From Oscillatoria acuminata PCC 6304 (GTDB lineage: Bacteria > Cyanobacteriota > Cyanobacteriia > Cyanobacteriales > Laspinemataceae), in NCBI RefSeq assembly GCF_000317105.1, contig NC_019693.1, positions 496,001-560,000 of the forward strand: a stretch of 64,000 bases of DNA, written 5' to 3'. The position numbers and the translations under genes are program-made. Positions 22,377 through 31,360 of this stretch are shown here, piece after piece. The notes below the pieces were generated by a model that was given only the letters and a program-made list of their open reading frames with translations, had not been told where the DNA came from and made no database searches. Each line of letters opens with the position of its first letter. Positions within the stretch are counted from its first letter, which is position 1.

Positions 22377-25058
22377 GTGAAGAACTATCAAAAACATCAT
22401 GGTTGGTTGACGATCGCCGGTTTATGGTTGCTAGGGGCATTGGGCGATCGCCTCTGGTTTGCCCTCGATCACTCAATCCCTTCTTGGGATCAGGCTGATT
22501 ATTTAACTGGGGCCTTAAACTACTGGCAGGCTTTACAATCCCCCCAGTGGTTTTCCGGGGAGTGGTGGCGCAGTTTATGGTTACTCTCCTCCAAAATGCC
22601 TCCAGGGACCTACATCGTGACGGCATTTTTTCATAATTTATTTGGGATCGAGGCCGATCGCGCTACCCTGGTTTACCTCTTCTTTAGCGCCATTTTACTC
22701 CCTTCAGTCTATGGGCTAGGCCGAGTGCTATTTAACCCCAAAATCGGCGTCTGGGCGGCAGCTTTATGTCTGATGTTTCCTGGTTTATATCATGCCCGTC
22801 TGGATTTTATCCTCGATTTTCCCTTGACTACTCTGGTTACTTTTTCTTTCTATTCTCTAACCCTGTGGAAGGTCACAGAATCGTTAGAATTTGCCCCTGT
22901 ACCCTCAGAAAATCTCCCTCAACATGACGTTTCCTTTTTTCTGAAGTCTCCCACTTGTCAATCTTGGTTTTGGGCAATTGTCTTGGGATTATCCGTCGGG
23001 TTGTCCCTGATGATCAAACAAACTGCTTTATTCTTTCTAATCACGCCGATTGTCTGGGTAATTGTGAGTACGATTAGAGGCCGGCGTTGGGTCAGATTCC
23101 TACAGTTAATGATGGCGGCATTCCTAACGGGGTTGGTGATGTATCCTTGGTATGGCACAAATTGGTTGCTGGTGTTTACGGGTAGTCAACGTGCGGCAAT
23201 TCAGGCGGCAGTGGCAGAAGGTGACCCGGCGATTTATACTCTTCCCGCTTGGACGTTTTATGGGGAACAACTCCCTAATCATGTATCCTGGCCGTTTCTG
23301 CTGGTTCCGGTGGCGGGTTTTCTGTTCTATGGGTGGCGGTCCCGAGGCGATCGCCCCTTCACTCCGTTAACGGCAGAGTTGCAAAATCCTGTTTGGAGAA
23401 ACCATTTTAATTCTCCATTCAAATGGTTGGCCATTTTTTGGGTCGGGTCTTATGTATTATTTTCTTTAATTCTGAATAAAGATTTTCGCTATGTCTTACC
23501 TTATCTGCCGGTTGTTTCTTTAGTGTTAGCTTATGGATTGATGCTGTTTCCCCGCAATTGGGGAAAATGGGTGCGTTGGGGGACTTGTACTGCGGCGCTG
23601 GTGTTGATTTTGGCGGATGTGTGGCCGGTGTATGAGTGGCATCCGGATATTGTGGCCTCTCATCATGCCTATCGGGGACCGGATTGGCCGCATCAAGAGG
23701 CGATCGCAGAAATTATGGAAACTACTCCCTATTTGCGATCGACTTTGGGGGTGTTACCTTCGACGCCGATGATTAATCAGCATAATTTGAATTATTATGG
23801 GAATTTGCAACAGTTTCAAGTGTATGGTAGGCAGGTGGGTACAAGGCGATCGCACGTTGTCCAAGATGCCCGATCGCTAGATTGGTTTTTGACCAAGACG
23901 GGAAATCAAGGTTCGGTCCCGACTGAGGCACAAGGGGCGATCGTGGAATTGGTGGAAACTGGCGGGGAATTTGATTTACAGGCGAGTTGGCCGTTACCCG
24001 ATGAGAGTACCCTCAATTTGTATCATCATCGTCTGCCGATGGTTACAGTTGAGGCAGTGGAGGCATCTGCAACAGAGGGAATGATTACCCTCGATCGCGT
24101 GACGGTTCCGGCGCAATCTCCTCCTGGGGTGTCGGTTCCGGTGACTTATGAATGGACGGGAGATTGGGACTCGTTGCGGGATGGGGTGGTTATCTTAACT
24201 TGGCAATTGCAGAATTCAGCAGCATCTCCCTCCTTGCGTGAGTCTTGGTTGCATGATCATGGGATTGGCAAAGGTGAGTTACAAGCGGTAACGGCACCGT
24301 TACAGGCGAAGGTGATAGAACGGATGGCGATGTTACCGCCAGCGGATGTGACAGCGGGAACTTATACCTTGGCGGCGACTTATTTGAATCGAAAAACTGG
24401 GGAAACTCAGGCGATTGATGTGCCTGGGGTGGCGATCGCTATCAATCCGGCAGCAGCAGCGACTCCGGCACCGGAACTGGATTGGAGCACGCAATTGCGA
24501 TCGCTGTCTGCCGCATTACCCCAAGGACCGGAGGCGTTGGGATTTATTTTTGATGACATGGGACGAGTGAATCAATATGACCCCATTCAAGATTATCTGA
24601 TTCAAGCGGAAAAATCCTTGGAATATCGGTTAGAACAAGAGCCAAACAATGTAGAATTAGCTTATAATTTAGCCTTTAGTCAGGTTTTGCAGCAGGATGT
24701 GGATGGGGCAATTGCGGCGTTTGAACGAGTGGTGCAATTGGATTCAGAAAATCCTTATGCTCATGCTTATTTAGGATTTGTGAATCTCTATGGTTGGCAT
24801 CCGCGACAAGGAGACCCTGCGATTAAACGAGCGCTTGAATTAGGACCGAATGGGGTAGAAGTCCAGTTGCTGTATGGAATTTCAGCCTTGATGCAGGGGA
24901 ATATTTTCGCCACTTGGTCTCGATTGCGGGGGTTTGTTCCGCCTTTTTTGCAATTTGGGGTTTTGTTGATGGGATGGATGATATTGTTTCTATTAGGGGT
25001 AATTTTTGTGGGGATTGGGGTTAAGTATCGGAAGGTTTTTAAGAAGGGATTTCAGTAA
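22377..25058 (+). CDS. GT39-type membrane glycosyltransferase with C-terminal TPRs
   Basis: I start at GTG 22377, preceded by AGGAGG at 22361-22366 with 10-bp spacing. The 893-residue protein has a first membrane helix followed by IPSWDQADYLTGALNYWQAL, carrying the acidic residue typical of ArnT/PMT-type (PF13231/GT39) enzymes, and about ten further membrane helices to residue 400. An extracytoplasmic domain follows (about 420-740), then a TPR region (EPNNVELAYNLAFSQVLQQD... about 755-860) and a last membrane helix at the C terminus. It should transfer sugars from a lipid-linked donor at the outer face of the membrane. The TPR addition and the terminal helix are unusual for the family. Confidence 0.75.
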   Translation: MKNYQKHHGWLTIAGLWLLGALGDRLWFALDHSIPSWDQADYLTGALNYWQALQSPQWFSGEWWRSLWLLSSKMPPGTYIVTAFFHNLFGIEADRATLVYLFFSAILLPSVYGLGRVLFNPKIGVWAAALCLMFPGLYHARLDFILDFPLTTLVTFSFYSLTLWKVTESLEFAPVPSENLPQHDVSFFLKSPTCQSWFWAIVLGLSVGLSLMIKQTALFFLITPIVWVIVSTIRGRRWVRFLQLMMAAFLTGLVMYPWYGTNWLLVFTGSQRAAIQAAVAEGDPAIYTLPAWTFYGEQLPNHVSWPFLLVPVAGFLFYGWRSRGDRPFTPLTAELQNPVWRNHFNSPFKWLAIFWVGSYVLFSLILNKDFRYVLPYLPVVSLVLAYGLMLFPRNWGKWVRWGTCTAALVLILADVWPVYEWHPDIVASHHAYRGPDWPHQEAIAEIMETTPYLRSTLGVLPSTPMINQHNLNYYGNLQQFQVYGRQVGTRRSHVVQDARSLDWFLTKTGNQGSVPTEAQGAIVELVETGGEFDLQASWPLPDESTLNLYHHRLPMVTVEAVEASATEGMITLDRVTVPAQSPPGVSVPVTYEWTGDWDSLRDGVVILTWQLQNSAASPSLRESWLHDHGIGKGELQAVTAPLQAKVIERMAMLPPADVTAGTYTLAATYLNRKTGETQAIDVPGVAIAINPAAAATPAPELDWSTQLRSLSAALPQGPEALGFIFDDMGRVNQYDPIQDYLIQAEKSLEYRLEQEPNNVELAYNLAFSQVLQQDVDGAIAAFERVVQLDSENPYAHAYLGFVNLYGWHPRQGDPAIKRALELGPNGVEVQLLYGISALMQGNIFATWSRLRGFVPPFLQFGVLLMGWMILFLLGVIFVGIGVKYRKVFKKGFQ

Positions 25059-25066
25059 TCCACCTA

Positions 25067-25113
25067 GAGAGCTAGATGTAAGGTGATGCGAGGGACACTT
25101 ACATCTGGCTCTC
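25067..25113. terminator. Hairpin between convergent genes
   Basis: GAGAGCTAGATGTAAG (25067-25082) pairs with CTTACATCTGGCTCTC (25098-25113) with one mismatch. It sits 8 bp after the glycosyltransferase stop and before the convergent nuclease gene. No long T-run follows. Confidence 0.5.
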
Positions 25114-25172
25114 TCCCGTTCTAACTGGCAAGATTCAGAAGAAAAATGCGAGGCGATCGCCTTGAAAGTGAG

Positions 25173-26027
25173 TTAGAGTGCTACTTCTTCAATGTCAGAA
25201 AAAGCCGGACTGCGATCGCCTTGATCCAACCGGAACCCAGAATCGCCTCCACGCTGACAGCGGGTGAGAAAGGGACAAGTGTAACAGATTCCCTCCGTTA
25301 CAGCAACTTGGGGAAATGGCTTTCTGCTTTCATAGTCTGCGGTCCAACTGTTTAATTGATTTAATAAGTGAGTGAGAGATTGTGCAGTTTCTTGATGCTT
25401 CAGGCGATTGTAATAGAATGTCCAAGATTCGCACTTGGACTGGCGATCATCGCCGGTTTCGGCAGATTGCACAAACCAATAGGTCATGGTAATGTCTTCC
25501 GGTGCATAATCGCTGGTTTCTGCTAACACAAATGGATACAAGCGGGTTTGCCAGTTTTCTTCTAGGGTGCGGTCTTTTTTGGGTAGGGGATAGGTTTTCC
25601 AATCCAAGATTTGAGCACTGAATTCATCGGCAATTATTAAATCATAAATAACCGTGAATAAATACCCTTGAAAATTCATAATGCGCCGATGTTCCGCTGC
25701 CCGAAATTGTTGCTTTCCTAAAGACTCCGGTTCAAATAGGTTAGGTGCAGCCTCCAATAACCCCTGATAACACCGTTGCATTTGTTCATCAGCTTGCAGC
25801 AACACTTCCACGGGTAAACCGAGTTCCCTTTGTTGCATTAACAGGTGAAACTGACTCCCCCAAGCCATTTTTTCCCGTTGATCCGGGGTGACGGGAGAAG
25901 AGAGATGTTCCAGATAAGTATATTGAAACTTGCGCGGGCAAGTTTGCAGCATATTCAGTTGGCCTTGGGAGAGGCGATTTTGACTATGGACGGGGAAATC
26001 TTCTCGGGTTGCCTGGGGATTCATCAT
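25173..26027 (-). CDS. PD-(D/E)XK nuclease-family protein (RecB/Cas4-like)
   Basis: The 284-residue protein has LSQGQLNMLQTCPRKFQYTY near the N terminus, the RecB-like nuclease motif AQILDWKTYPLP (about residues 138-149), and a C-terminal Cys cluster ICYTCPFLTRC. Together with the Cys in TCPRK this may hold an iron-sulphur cluster as in Cas4/AddB. It belongs to the PDDEXK_1 group (PF12705). It is encoded alone, not beside recBCD or cas genes, and overlaps the next gene by 4 bp. A role in DNA end processing is inferred from the family. Confidence 0.75.
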   Translation of the reverse strand: MMNPQATREDFPVHSQNRLSQGQLNMLQTCPRKFQYTYLEHLSSPVTPDQREKMAWGSQFHLLMQQRELGLPVEVLLQADEQMQRCYQGLLEAAPNLFEPESLGKQQFRAAEHRRIMNFQGYLFTVIYDLIIADEFSAQILDWKTYPLPKKDRTLEENWQTRLYPFVLAETSDYAPEDITMTYWFVQSAETGDDRQSKCESWTFYYNRLKHQETAQSLTHLLNQLNSWTADYESRKPFPQVAVTEGICYTCPFLTRCQRGGDSGFRLDQGDRSPAFSDIEEVAL

Positions 26028-26608
26028 GATTTGGTTAATACAAAAACACTATCTTTATTTCCTCTTCCAATCCGTAAGTCGCAGTCGAGATAGGTGATAT
26101 CTAACCACCCTTGTTGTTCTCCGCTGGGAATTTGGAAATCTAGGGCGAGAAATTTTTTGCCGGTTTCGATTTGGTCGATGAAAGCATTGGGGGATTGATA
26201 CCCAATCAGACGCTGTAATCCGGCAACGGCCCGCTCAAATTTGACATCAACTCGCCGTTCAGAAACGACTTCAAATCGAGCCGCTACGCTAACTAAAACA
26301 TCTAAGGAAGGAAGTCCAGAAATTTCGGCAATATTATAAATTTTCCCTTGACTGGGACGCACGCATTGATAAATTTGGCCTAAACTTGCCAAGGGAAAGC
26401 GATCGAGACGGAGGAGTTCGTCGCTAGTGGTGTACAGCAGTCGCCAATTTCCCCCTAAGAGATCCGTTGCTTCCACGGGACGGGGAGTGGGGTTGCGGTC
26501 CTCCAGTTGGGAAACCGCTGCTAGAATGGCTTGTTTTTGGGAGGGGGTGGCGAGTATTCCGCGATTTTTCCCGGCGATCGCCTCTAATAATTCTGTTTTG
26601 CCAATCAT
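26024..26608 (-). CDS. PAP/fibrillin family protein
   Basis: The 194-residue protein matches plastid lipid-associated protein/fibrillin (PF04755): helical N terminus, then GNWRLLYTTSDELLRLDRFP (about residues 50-69), repeated strands of a lipocalin-like barrel, and the C-terminal LDITYLDCDLRIGRGNKDSV. Fibrillins bind hydrophobic compounds at thylakoids and help photoprotection; they occur in cyanobacteria and plastids. Its stop overlaps the start of the nuclease gene (ATGA), so the two are co-transcribed although functionally unrelated by what is known. Confidence 0.85.
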   Translation of the reverse strand: MIGKTELLEAIAGKNRGILATPSQKQAILAAVSQLEDRNPTPRPVEATDLLGGNWRLLYTTSDELLRLDRFPLASLGQIYQCVRPSQGKIYNIAEISGLPSLDVLVSVAARFEVVSERRVDVKFERAVAGLQRLIGYQSPNAFIDQIETGKKFLALDFQIPSGEQQGWLDITYLDCDLRIGRGNKDSVFVLTKS

Positions 26609-26858
26609 TCAGACTTCCTCAACTTCAACTCAGCAGCTTCTACCATTATGGAGGCCATTCTGTTGCCGATGCAGGGGATATTAATTCTTTCTCGGTCCAA
26701 AACCGGGGGAATGACTCGATTTCCGATAAAATTATCAAGGGGTACTGTTACGGGTCAGCCGGTCGTCATAGGAAGGGGTCACTCCCTGGGACACCCACTC
26801 CCCACACAGTTTGCCCGATCTCGTTAAGTTTGAGCGACTTTACTTTCAGGAGTTTTAG

Positions 26859-27092
26859 ATGTACAACCCGTCTCTACGCGAAGAATCTCGTTATAAAATT
26901 GCTGATGTGATTCCTTTGCAACAAGAAACGTCTATCCTTGATTGGCTAGAATCCAATGGTCGCTTGATTGCCCGGGAAGAAAAAGAGAGTGAGTATGCCA
27001 TTGATGAAGAAGAAATTGCTGCACTCATGTCTGTAGAAGACAATACCTACGATGACGATGATGATGATAATGAGTTAGTTGAGGAAGACTAA
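26859..27092 (+). CDS. DUF3134 family protein
   Basis: The 77-residue protein starts MYNPSLREESRYKIADVIPL, has SILDWLESNGRLIARE, and ends in a long acidic run (YDDDDDDNELVEED). This is the pattern of cyanobacterial DUF3134 proteins, as recalled. The acidic tail suggests interaction with a basic partner. No function is known. It is divergent from the fibrillin gene and precedes a repeat-rich region. Confidence 0.75.
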   Translation: MYNPSLREESRYKIADVIPLQQETSILDWLESNGRLIAREEKESEYAIDEEEIAALMSVEDNTYDDDDDDNELVEED

Positions 27093-27148
27093 ACTGCTGA
27101 CTTGCCGGATTAACTTATCCCCGGTTTTTTGAGTCTGGAGGCGAAGAG

Positions 27149-27402
27149 ACCTAACCCCCCAACCCCCTTCCCTCTTAGGGAAGGGGGAGCCGGAAAGGCG
27201 CTTACAGCAATAAAAAAAGTTCCTTATTCTCCCTCTCCTTGTAGGAGAGGGTCGGGGAGAGGTCTCTTGATTCTCCCTCTCCTCTTAGGAGAGGGCCGGG
27301 GAGAGGTCTCTTGATTCTCCCTCTCCTCTTAGGAGAGGGCCGGGGAGAGGTCTCTTGATTCTCCCTCTCCTTGTAGGAGAGGGCCGGGGAGAGGTCTCTT
27401 GG
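27149..27402. repeat. Dispersed palindrome plus four tandem 44-bp units
   Basis: AGACCTAACCCCCCAACCCC and its flanking dyad (CCCCCTTCCCT/AGGGAAGGGGG) begin the region. Four 44-bp units follow at 27227, 27271, 27315 and 27359. Each unit is itself a dyad (CTCCCTCTCC/GGAGAGGG...). The rest of the gap between 27092 and the mraY start holds no gene. Related sequence occurs at 37136-37279 and 62883-62990. Confidence 0.8.
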
Positions 27403-27522
27403 CCTATACCCCTCCCGCTTGAACCTGTTGTTCGGTTTTGGAGCATTTTATATGGAGATTCACCGGAGAAGCGATCGCCGAGCTTGGAGTAACAGTCTGT
27501 GTGGAGTGAGGATATTAAATCA

Positions 27523-28617
27523 GTGGACGCAAAAATGGGATCGGTTCAGTCGTTGAACCTGTCAGGAACTCGTTTATTTTGGCTCTTAACCGTTGCCGTG
27601 ACTGGGGCATCGCTCATCCTGGATGGGTTGAGTGGGAGAATCGCCAATCTCGGCGAAACCTTGACCCTCCCCCTGTTTGCCTGTACTTTGGCAACTGTTG
27701 CTGTTGGGTACTGGGTGGTTCCCGCCCTGCAACGACTCAAAACTGGACAAGTGATTCGAGAGGATGGTCCTCAAAGTCATTTGAAAAAAGCAGGCACTCC
27801 GACAATGGGCGGGGTGTTTTTTATTCCGGTGGCAACCCTGGTGGCGCTGATTTGGTCGGGGTTTGCACCGGAGGCGACTGCGGCAGTCGCCCTCACCCTC
27901 AGTTATGGTTTTATTGGCTGGTTGGATGACTGGCAAATTCTCCGGCGCAAGTCCAATAAAGGCATTTCTCCCAAAATGAAATTGGCCTTACAATTCGGTT
28001 TCGGCGCACTCTTTTGTTTGGGATTAGCGTTAACTCAACCCCCAACAATTACCAATATTACCCTCCCCTTTGGCATCGTTTTGCCTTTAGGTTTCTTCTT
28101 CTGGGTCCTAGCCGAATTTGTCCTGGTGGCAGAAAGTAATGCCACAAATTTAACCGATGGCGTGGATGGATTGATGGGCGGAACTGGGGCAGTCGCCTTT
28201 TTGGGATTAGGTGCATTAGTCGCCTCCACCCATCCCAGTTTAGCAATTTTCTGTGCTTGCATTAGTGGTAGCTGTCTCGGTTTTCTCGCCTATAATCGCA
28301 ACCCAGCGCGAGTCTTTATGGGGGATACGGGTTCCCTTGCCTTGGGCGGGGCCTTAGCTGCCGTTGCCCTCACCAGTGATAGTCTCTGGGCGTTATTTAT
28401 CATCAGTGGACTGTTCTTTGTGGAATCTCTTTCGGTAATTGCCCAAGTGCTTTATTATAAAGCGACTAAAGGACCAGATGGCATTGGCAAGCGCTTATTT
28501 AAAATGGCTCCGATTCATCATCATTTAGAACTGAGTGGCTGGTCAGAATTGCAAATCGTCGCTGCATTTTATGTGATTTGTGGGGTTCTGGCTATCCTCG
28601 GTCTAACTTTAGGTTAA
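27523..28617 (+). CDS. mraY: Phospho-N-acetylmuramoyl-pentapeptide-transferase
   Basis: MraY makes lipid I from UDP-MurNAc-pentapeptide and undecaprenyl phosphate at the cytoplasmic membrane. The 364-residue protein has about ten membrane segments and the family motifs: KKAGTPTMGGVFFIP, GWLDDWQ (catalytic Asp pair), ESNATNLTDGVDGL, GDTGSLALGG and MAPIHHHLEL. I take GTG 27523 (VDAKMGSVQ) as start because cyanobacterial MraY proteins often begin MDAK and GAGGA lies upstream; GTG 27499 and ATG 27535 are alternatives. It stands alone here, not in a mur/fts cluster. Confidence 0.93.
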   Translation: MDAKMGSVQSLNLSGTRLFWLLTVAVTGASLILDGLSGRIANLGETLTLPLFACTLATVAVGYWVVPALQRLKTGQVIREDGPQSHLKKAGTPTMGGVFFIPVATLVALIWSGFAPEATAAVALTLSYGFIGWLDDWQILRRKSNKGISPKMKLALQFGFGALFCLGLALTQPPTITNITLPFGIVLPLGFFFWVLAEFVLVAESNATNLTDGVDGLMGGTGAVAFLGLGALVASTHPSLAIFCACISGSCLGFLAYNRNPARVFMGDTGSLALGGALAAVALTSDSLWALFIISGLFFVESLSVIAQVLYYKATKGPDGIGKRLFKMAPIHHHLELSGWSELQIVAAFYVICGVLAILGLTLG

Positions 28618-28716
28618 TTCGCGTTCAGCTTCGGCGCAATGACTCCTCTCCGATGGCGCACGATTGTGCGCCATTGTCATTTAAAATCAGTTAAAATCAT
28701 GATTTTATAAATTCTG

Positions 28717-29688
28717 ATGAATACTCAATCCATATCTCAACCGATGCCTCCCTCGTTTTTGCCCCAGGTATCCGTCGTGGTGCCAGTTTATAATGGCGAA
28801 AAAGATTTACCGGAATTGATAGACTGCCTGCGATCGCAAACTTATCCCCCACAGAAAGTAGAGTATATTCTGGTGGATAATAATAGCAGCGATCGCACCC
28901 CGACCCTCCTCCAAGAGGCAGTTCAAAATACCCCGGAAATCACCCTTCGTCCCTTAAGCGAACCGCAAATCCAAAGTTCCTACGCCGCCCGTAACACCGG
29001 CATCCGCGCCGCCACCGGGGAATTCATCGCCTTCACCGATGCCGATTGTCGTCCTGAACCCAACTGGTTATTCTCCTTAATTCAGCCCTTTATTAACCCC
29101 CAAATTGGAATTGTGGTGGGAGAAATTGCCGCATTCCCGGGAAATAACATCCTAGAACAATATGCGGAACGGGAAGAAACCCTCTCCCAAAAACATACCT
29201 TAGCTCATCCCTTTTGTCCCTATGGACAAACGGCAAATCTGGGTATTCGCCGGTCTATTTTTAGCGAAATCGGATTATTTCGCAGTTACCTCACCACAGG
29301 AGGAGATGCGGACATCTGCTGGCGAATCCTCAGAGAAACGGAATGGAGGTTAGAATTTGCCCCAACTGCGATCGTCAAACATCGACATCGGACAACCTTG
29401 AAAGAGTTACAAAGTCAATGGCGCAGATATGGCAAATCCAATCGCTACTTACATCAACTCCACGGGATTGATTTGACGAGAGAGTTGGACCAACGGGAAT
29501 ATCTTTATCGATTAAGTCGCTGGGTTTTAAAAGAGTTACCCCTGAATACCTTAAAAGCAGTTACCAAAAAAGCCACCCTCGCCGATATCCTCTCGACTCC
29601 CATCGGATTAATCTGTATCCAAGCGCGATCGCAAGGTCAAAGAGAAGCTAACCTATCAGAAACAGCGCGAAAAATTGATTCCCTATAA
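28717..29688 (+). CDS. Family 2 glycosyltransferase
   Basis: The 323-residue protein has the GT-A fold signature: VSVVVPVYNGEKDLPELIDC (about residues 18-37), VDNNSSDRT, ARNTGIRAATGEFIAFTDAD with the metal-binding D-x-D, and a C-terminal catalytic region with GGDADICWRI. No membrane segments are evident, so it is a cytosolic or peripheral enzyme. The acceptor is unknown; synthesis of cell-surface polysaccharide or a glycolipid is likely. It follows mraY by 99 bp and may share its transcript. A short palindromic repeat (29697-29722) follows it. Confidence 0.85.
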   Translation: MNTQSISQPMPPSFLPQVSVVVPVYNGEKDLPELIDCLRSQTYPPQKVEYILVDNNSSDRTPTLLQEAVQNTPEITLRPLSEPQIQSSYAARNTGIRAATGEFIAFTDADCRPEPNWLFSLIQPFINPQIGIVVGEIAAFPGNNILEQYAEREETLSQKHTLAHPFCPYGQTANLGIRRSIFSEIGLFRSYLTTGGDADICWRILRETEWRLEFAPTAIVKHRHRTTLKELQSQWRRYGKSNRYLHQLHGIDLTRELDQREYLYRLSRWVLKELPLNTLKAVTKKATLADILSTPIGLICIQARSQGQREANLSETARKIDSL

Positions 29689-29756
29689 CCACGAATGTAG
29701 GGGCGATTCTCGAATCGCCCGCTCGTTCCGGATGGGGTTGCCACGGGACAAACAAC

Positions 29757-30521
29757 TCACCCCCTCTGATGCAACTGTCGCGCCAATGCCAAATCAAAAT
29801 AACTCGCCTCACCGGCATCCCCAGATAAAACCGTAAATGGTTCATCCGGTTCCCCCAGAGAATCTATTACCAATTCTGCCCCAGAAAAATCTTGCTTGCG
29901 GGTATAATTATTAACTGTAATCACCGTTTTCACCCCCGCAGATTGAGCCGCTAATAACCCTTGATTAGAATCCTCGATCGCCAAGCAATCTTCCGGTTGT
30001 AAATTTAAAGCCTGGAGTGCATATTGATAGACATCCGGTTCAGGTTTTTTAACCGGAACCATATCCCCAGCAGCAATCACTTCAAACCAACTCGGACCAT
30101 CCGGCGAAATTGCACTTTTTAACAACGCCTCTACATTATGGGGATCAGAAGTCGTGGCGATCGCCAAGCGCACTCCCTCCCGTTGCGCTTCCTGCATTAA
30201 CCGCATCACCCCAGGACGTAAGGGAATTCTATCTACCACCAACTGACCAAAATATTTATTTTTAATCTCATGGACATCAAAAACAAACTGATCTAAATCC
30301 TGATTGGGAATCGGAAAATCTGACTGATACTGCTCCACATAATGCTGGATTCGTTCCTTCCCTCCGCCAATCTCTAGTAATTCTCCATAAAACTCGACCG
30401 ACCATTCCCAATCTAATCCCGCCTCCTTAAATGCCCGGTTAAACGCGGGACGATGAGCATCTCGTTCCGTTTCAGCCAGAGTCCCATCCACATCAAAAAT
30501 CAAAGCACGAAGTTCACTCAT
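29757..30521 (-). CDS. HAD-superfamily sugar-phosphate phosphatase, CbbY-like
   Basis: I use ATG 30521 (MSELRALIFDVDGTLAETER). The 254-residue protein has all HAD motifs: DVDGT (nucleophile Asp), TTSDP, the Lys in KKPEPDVY, and IEDSNQG. The four-helix cap (about residues 18-90) and the line-up AHRPAFNRAFKEAGLDWEW resemble CbbY, which in phototrophs dephosphorylates xylulose-1,5-bisphosphate, an inhibitor of Rubisco. Substrate cannot be proven from sequence. It is convergent with the glycosyltransferase and followed upstream by a palindrome at 30545-30605. Confidence 0.8.
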   Translation of the reverse strand: MSELRALIFDVDGTLAETERDAHRPAFNRAFKEAGLDWEWSVEFYGELLEIGGGKERIQHYVEQYQSDFPIPNQDLDQFVFDVHEIKNKYFGQLVVDRIPLRPGVMRLMQEAQREGVRLAIATTSDPHNVEALLKSAISPDGPSWFEVIAAGDMVPVKKPEPDVYQYALQALNLQPEDCLAIEDSNQGLLAAQSAGVKTVITVNNYTRKQDFSGAELVIDSLGEPDEPFTVLSGDAGEASYFDLALARQLHQRG

Positions 30522-30544
30522 CACCAATCCTTTTAAAAATATTT

Positions 30545-30605
30545 AACCACAGATTACCCTAATTATCACAAAATTAATCAGTGAAAATCAGTGTAATCTG
30601 TGGTT
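30545..30605. repeat. 61-bp palindromic unit
   Basis: AACCACAGATTA (30545-30556) and TAATCTGTGGTT (30594-30605) are perfect 12-bp inverted arms around 37 bp. The unit lies in the intergenic space upstream of the phosphatase gene. It resembles short dispersed palindromes common in bacteria. Confidence 0.6.
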
Positions 30606-30713
30606 CCCATCTCAGCCATATTTCAGGTCTTAAATTCGATATATTTTATCGACGAACCCATCGGGCGTTCAGTCTTGCCTTTCTCAAAAAAAAATAGCAA
30701 GTTAAACCTGTTT

Positions 30714-30974
30714 CTATTCATCACAAATCAGGCGATCGCACGGAATCGTATCCGACAGAATCGCCCCTGCCGTTCCTCCCGTATGCACTTCTAACAGGGC
30801 CTGCTGAGGGGCCTGGAATAGGAGCCGTTGACCGGGAAACATCACCCGTTCAAAATACCAATTGGCAATATTACAGATTCGGATAATCTGAATTTTGCTG
30901 GTAATGTTAACGTAGCAGCAAAGAATGTCCGTACTGTTACCTATAGCTGTTTCGGGAGCCTGGAGTTGAGCCAT
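30714..30974 (-). CDS. DUF1830 family protein
   Basis: The 86-residue protein contains DILCCYVNITSKIQIIRICN and NWYFERVMFPGQRLLFQAP, the hallmark of the cyanobacterial DUF1830 family, and ends AILSDTIPCDRLICDE. The family is small, soluble and of unknown function. ATG at 30974; the upstream region to 31360 is AT-rich and shared with the divergent protease gene. Confidence 0.8.
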   Translation of the reverse strand: MAQLQAPETAIGNSTDILCCYVNITSKIQIIRICNIANWYFERVMFPGQRLLFQAPQQALLEVHTGGTAGAILSDTIPCDRLICDE

Positions 30975-31360
30975 TGTTCAGAGCCTCTTTTTTATAAAAT
31001 TACCGTCGCACTGGGCTGCACTGAGTGCAACCCTCTCTTTAGATATTAACCTTTTGTTACATTATTGGGGATCAATCTTAATATTGTGTTAATATTCGAG
31101 ATTTTTTAGCTAAAAATCCTTACTCTATAAGGGTTTGAGCCTAGAAACTAGCTAATTAAATATTTAAAATACTGCAATTCATCAATTTTTTATTCGTAAT
31201 TATAAATTGGCAATAGCTGATTTAGCCCTAAAATTTCTCTCCCGATCACAAGGGTCTTTACTTCCGGGGATCACTCCCGGTGGAGAATTTGCAGCAGTAA
31301 TCCCTTTGCTGTTACCCTCAAACATGAATCGGCAGGGCGATCGCCCCAGGAGGAAACGGC
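30975..31360. other. AT-rich divergent promoter region
   Basis: This 386-bp gap separates the divergent DUF1830 and protease genes. It is AT-rich over 31040-31210 and must hold both promoters, but I cannot single out convincing -35/-10 pairs. A strong ribosome site (AGGAGG, 31349-31354) precedes the ATG at 31361. No gene is seen. Confidence 0.4.

Noticed and set aside
26427-26910. Rightward ORFs across the fibrillin start
   Set aside because: They overlap the well-supported fibrillin gene in antisense and have no family features.
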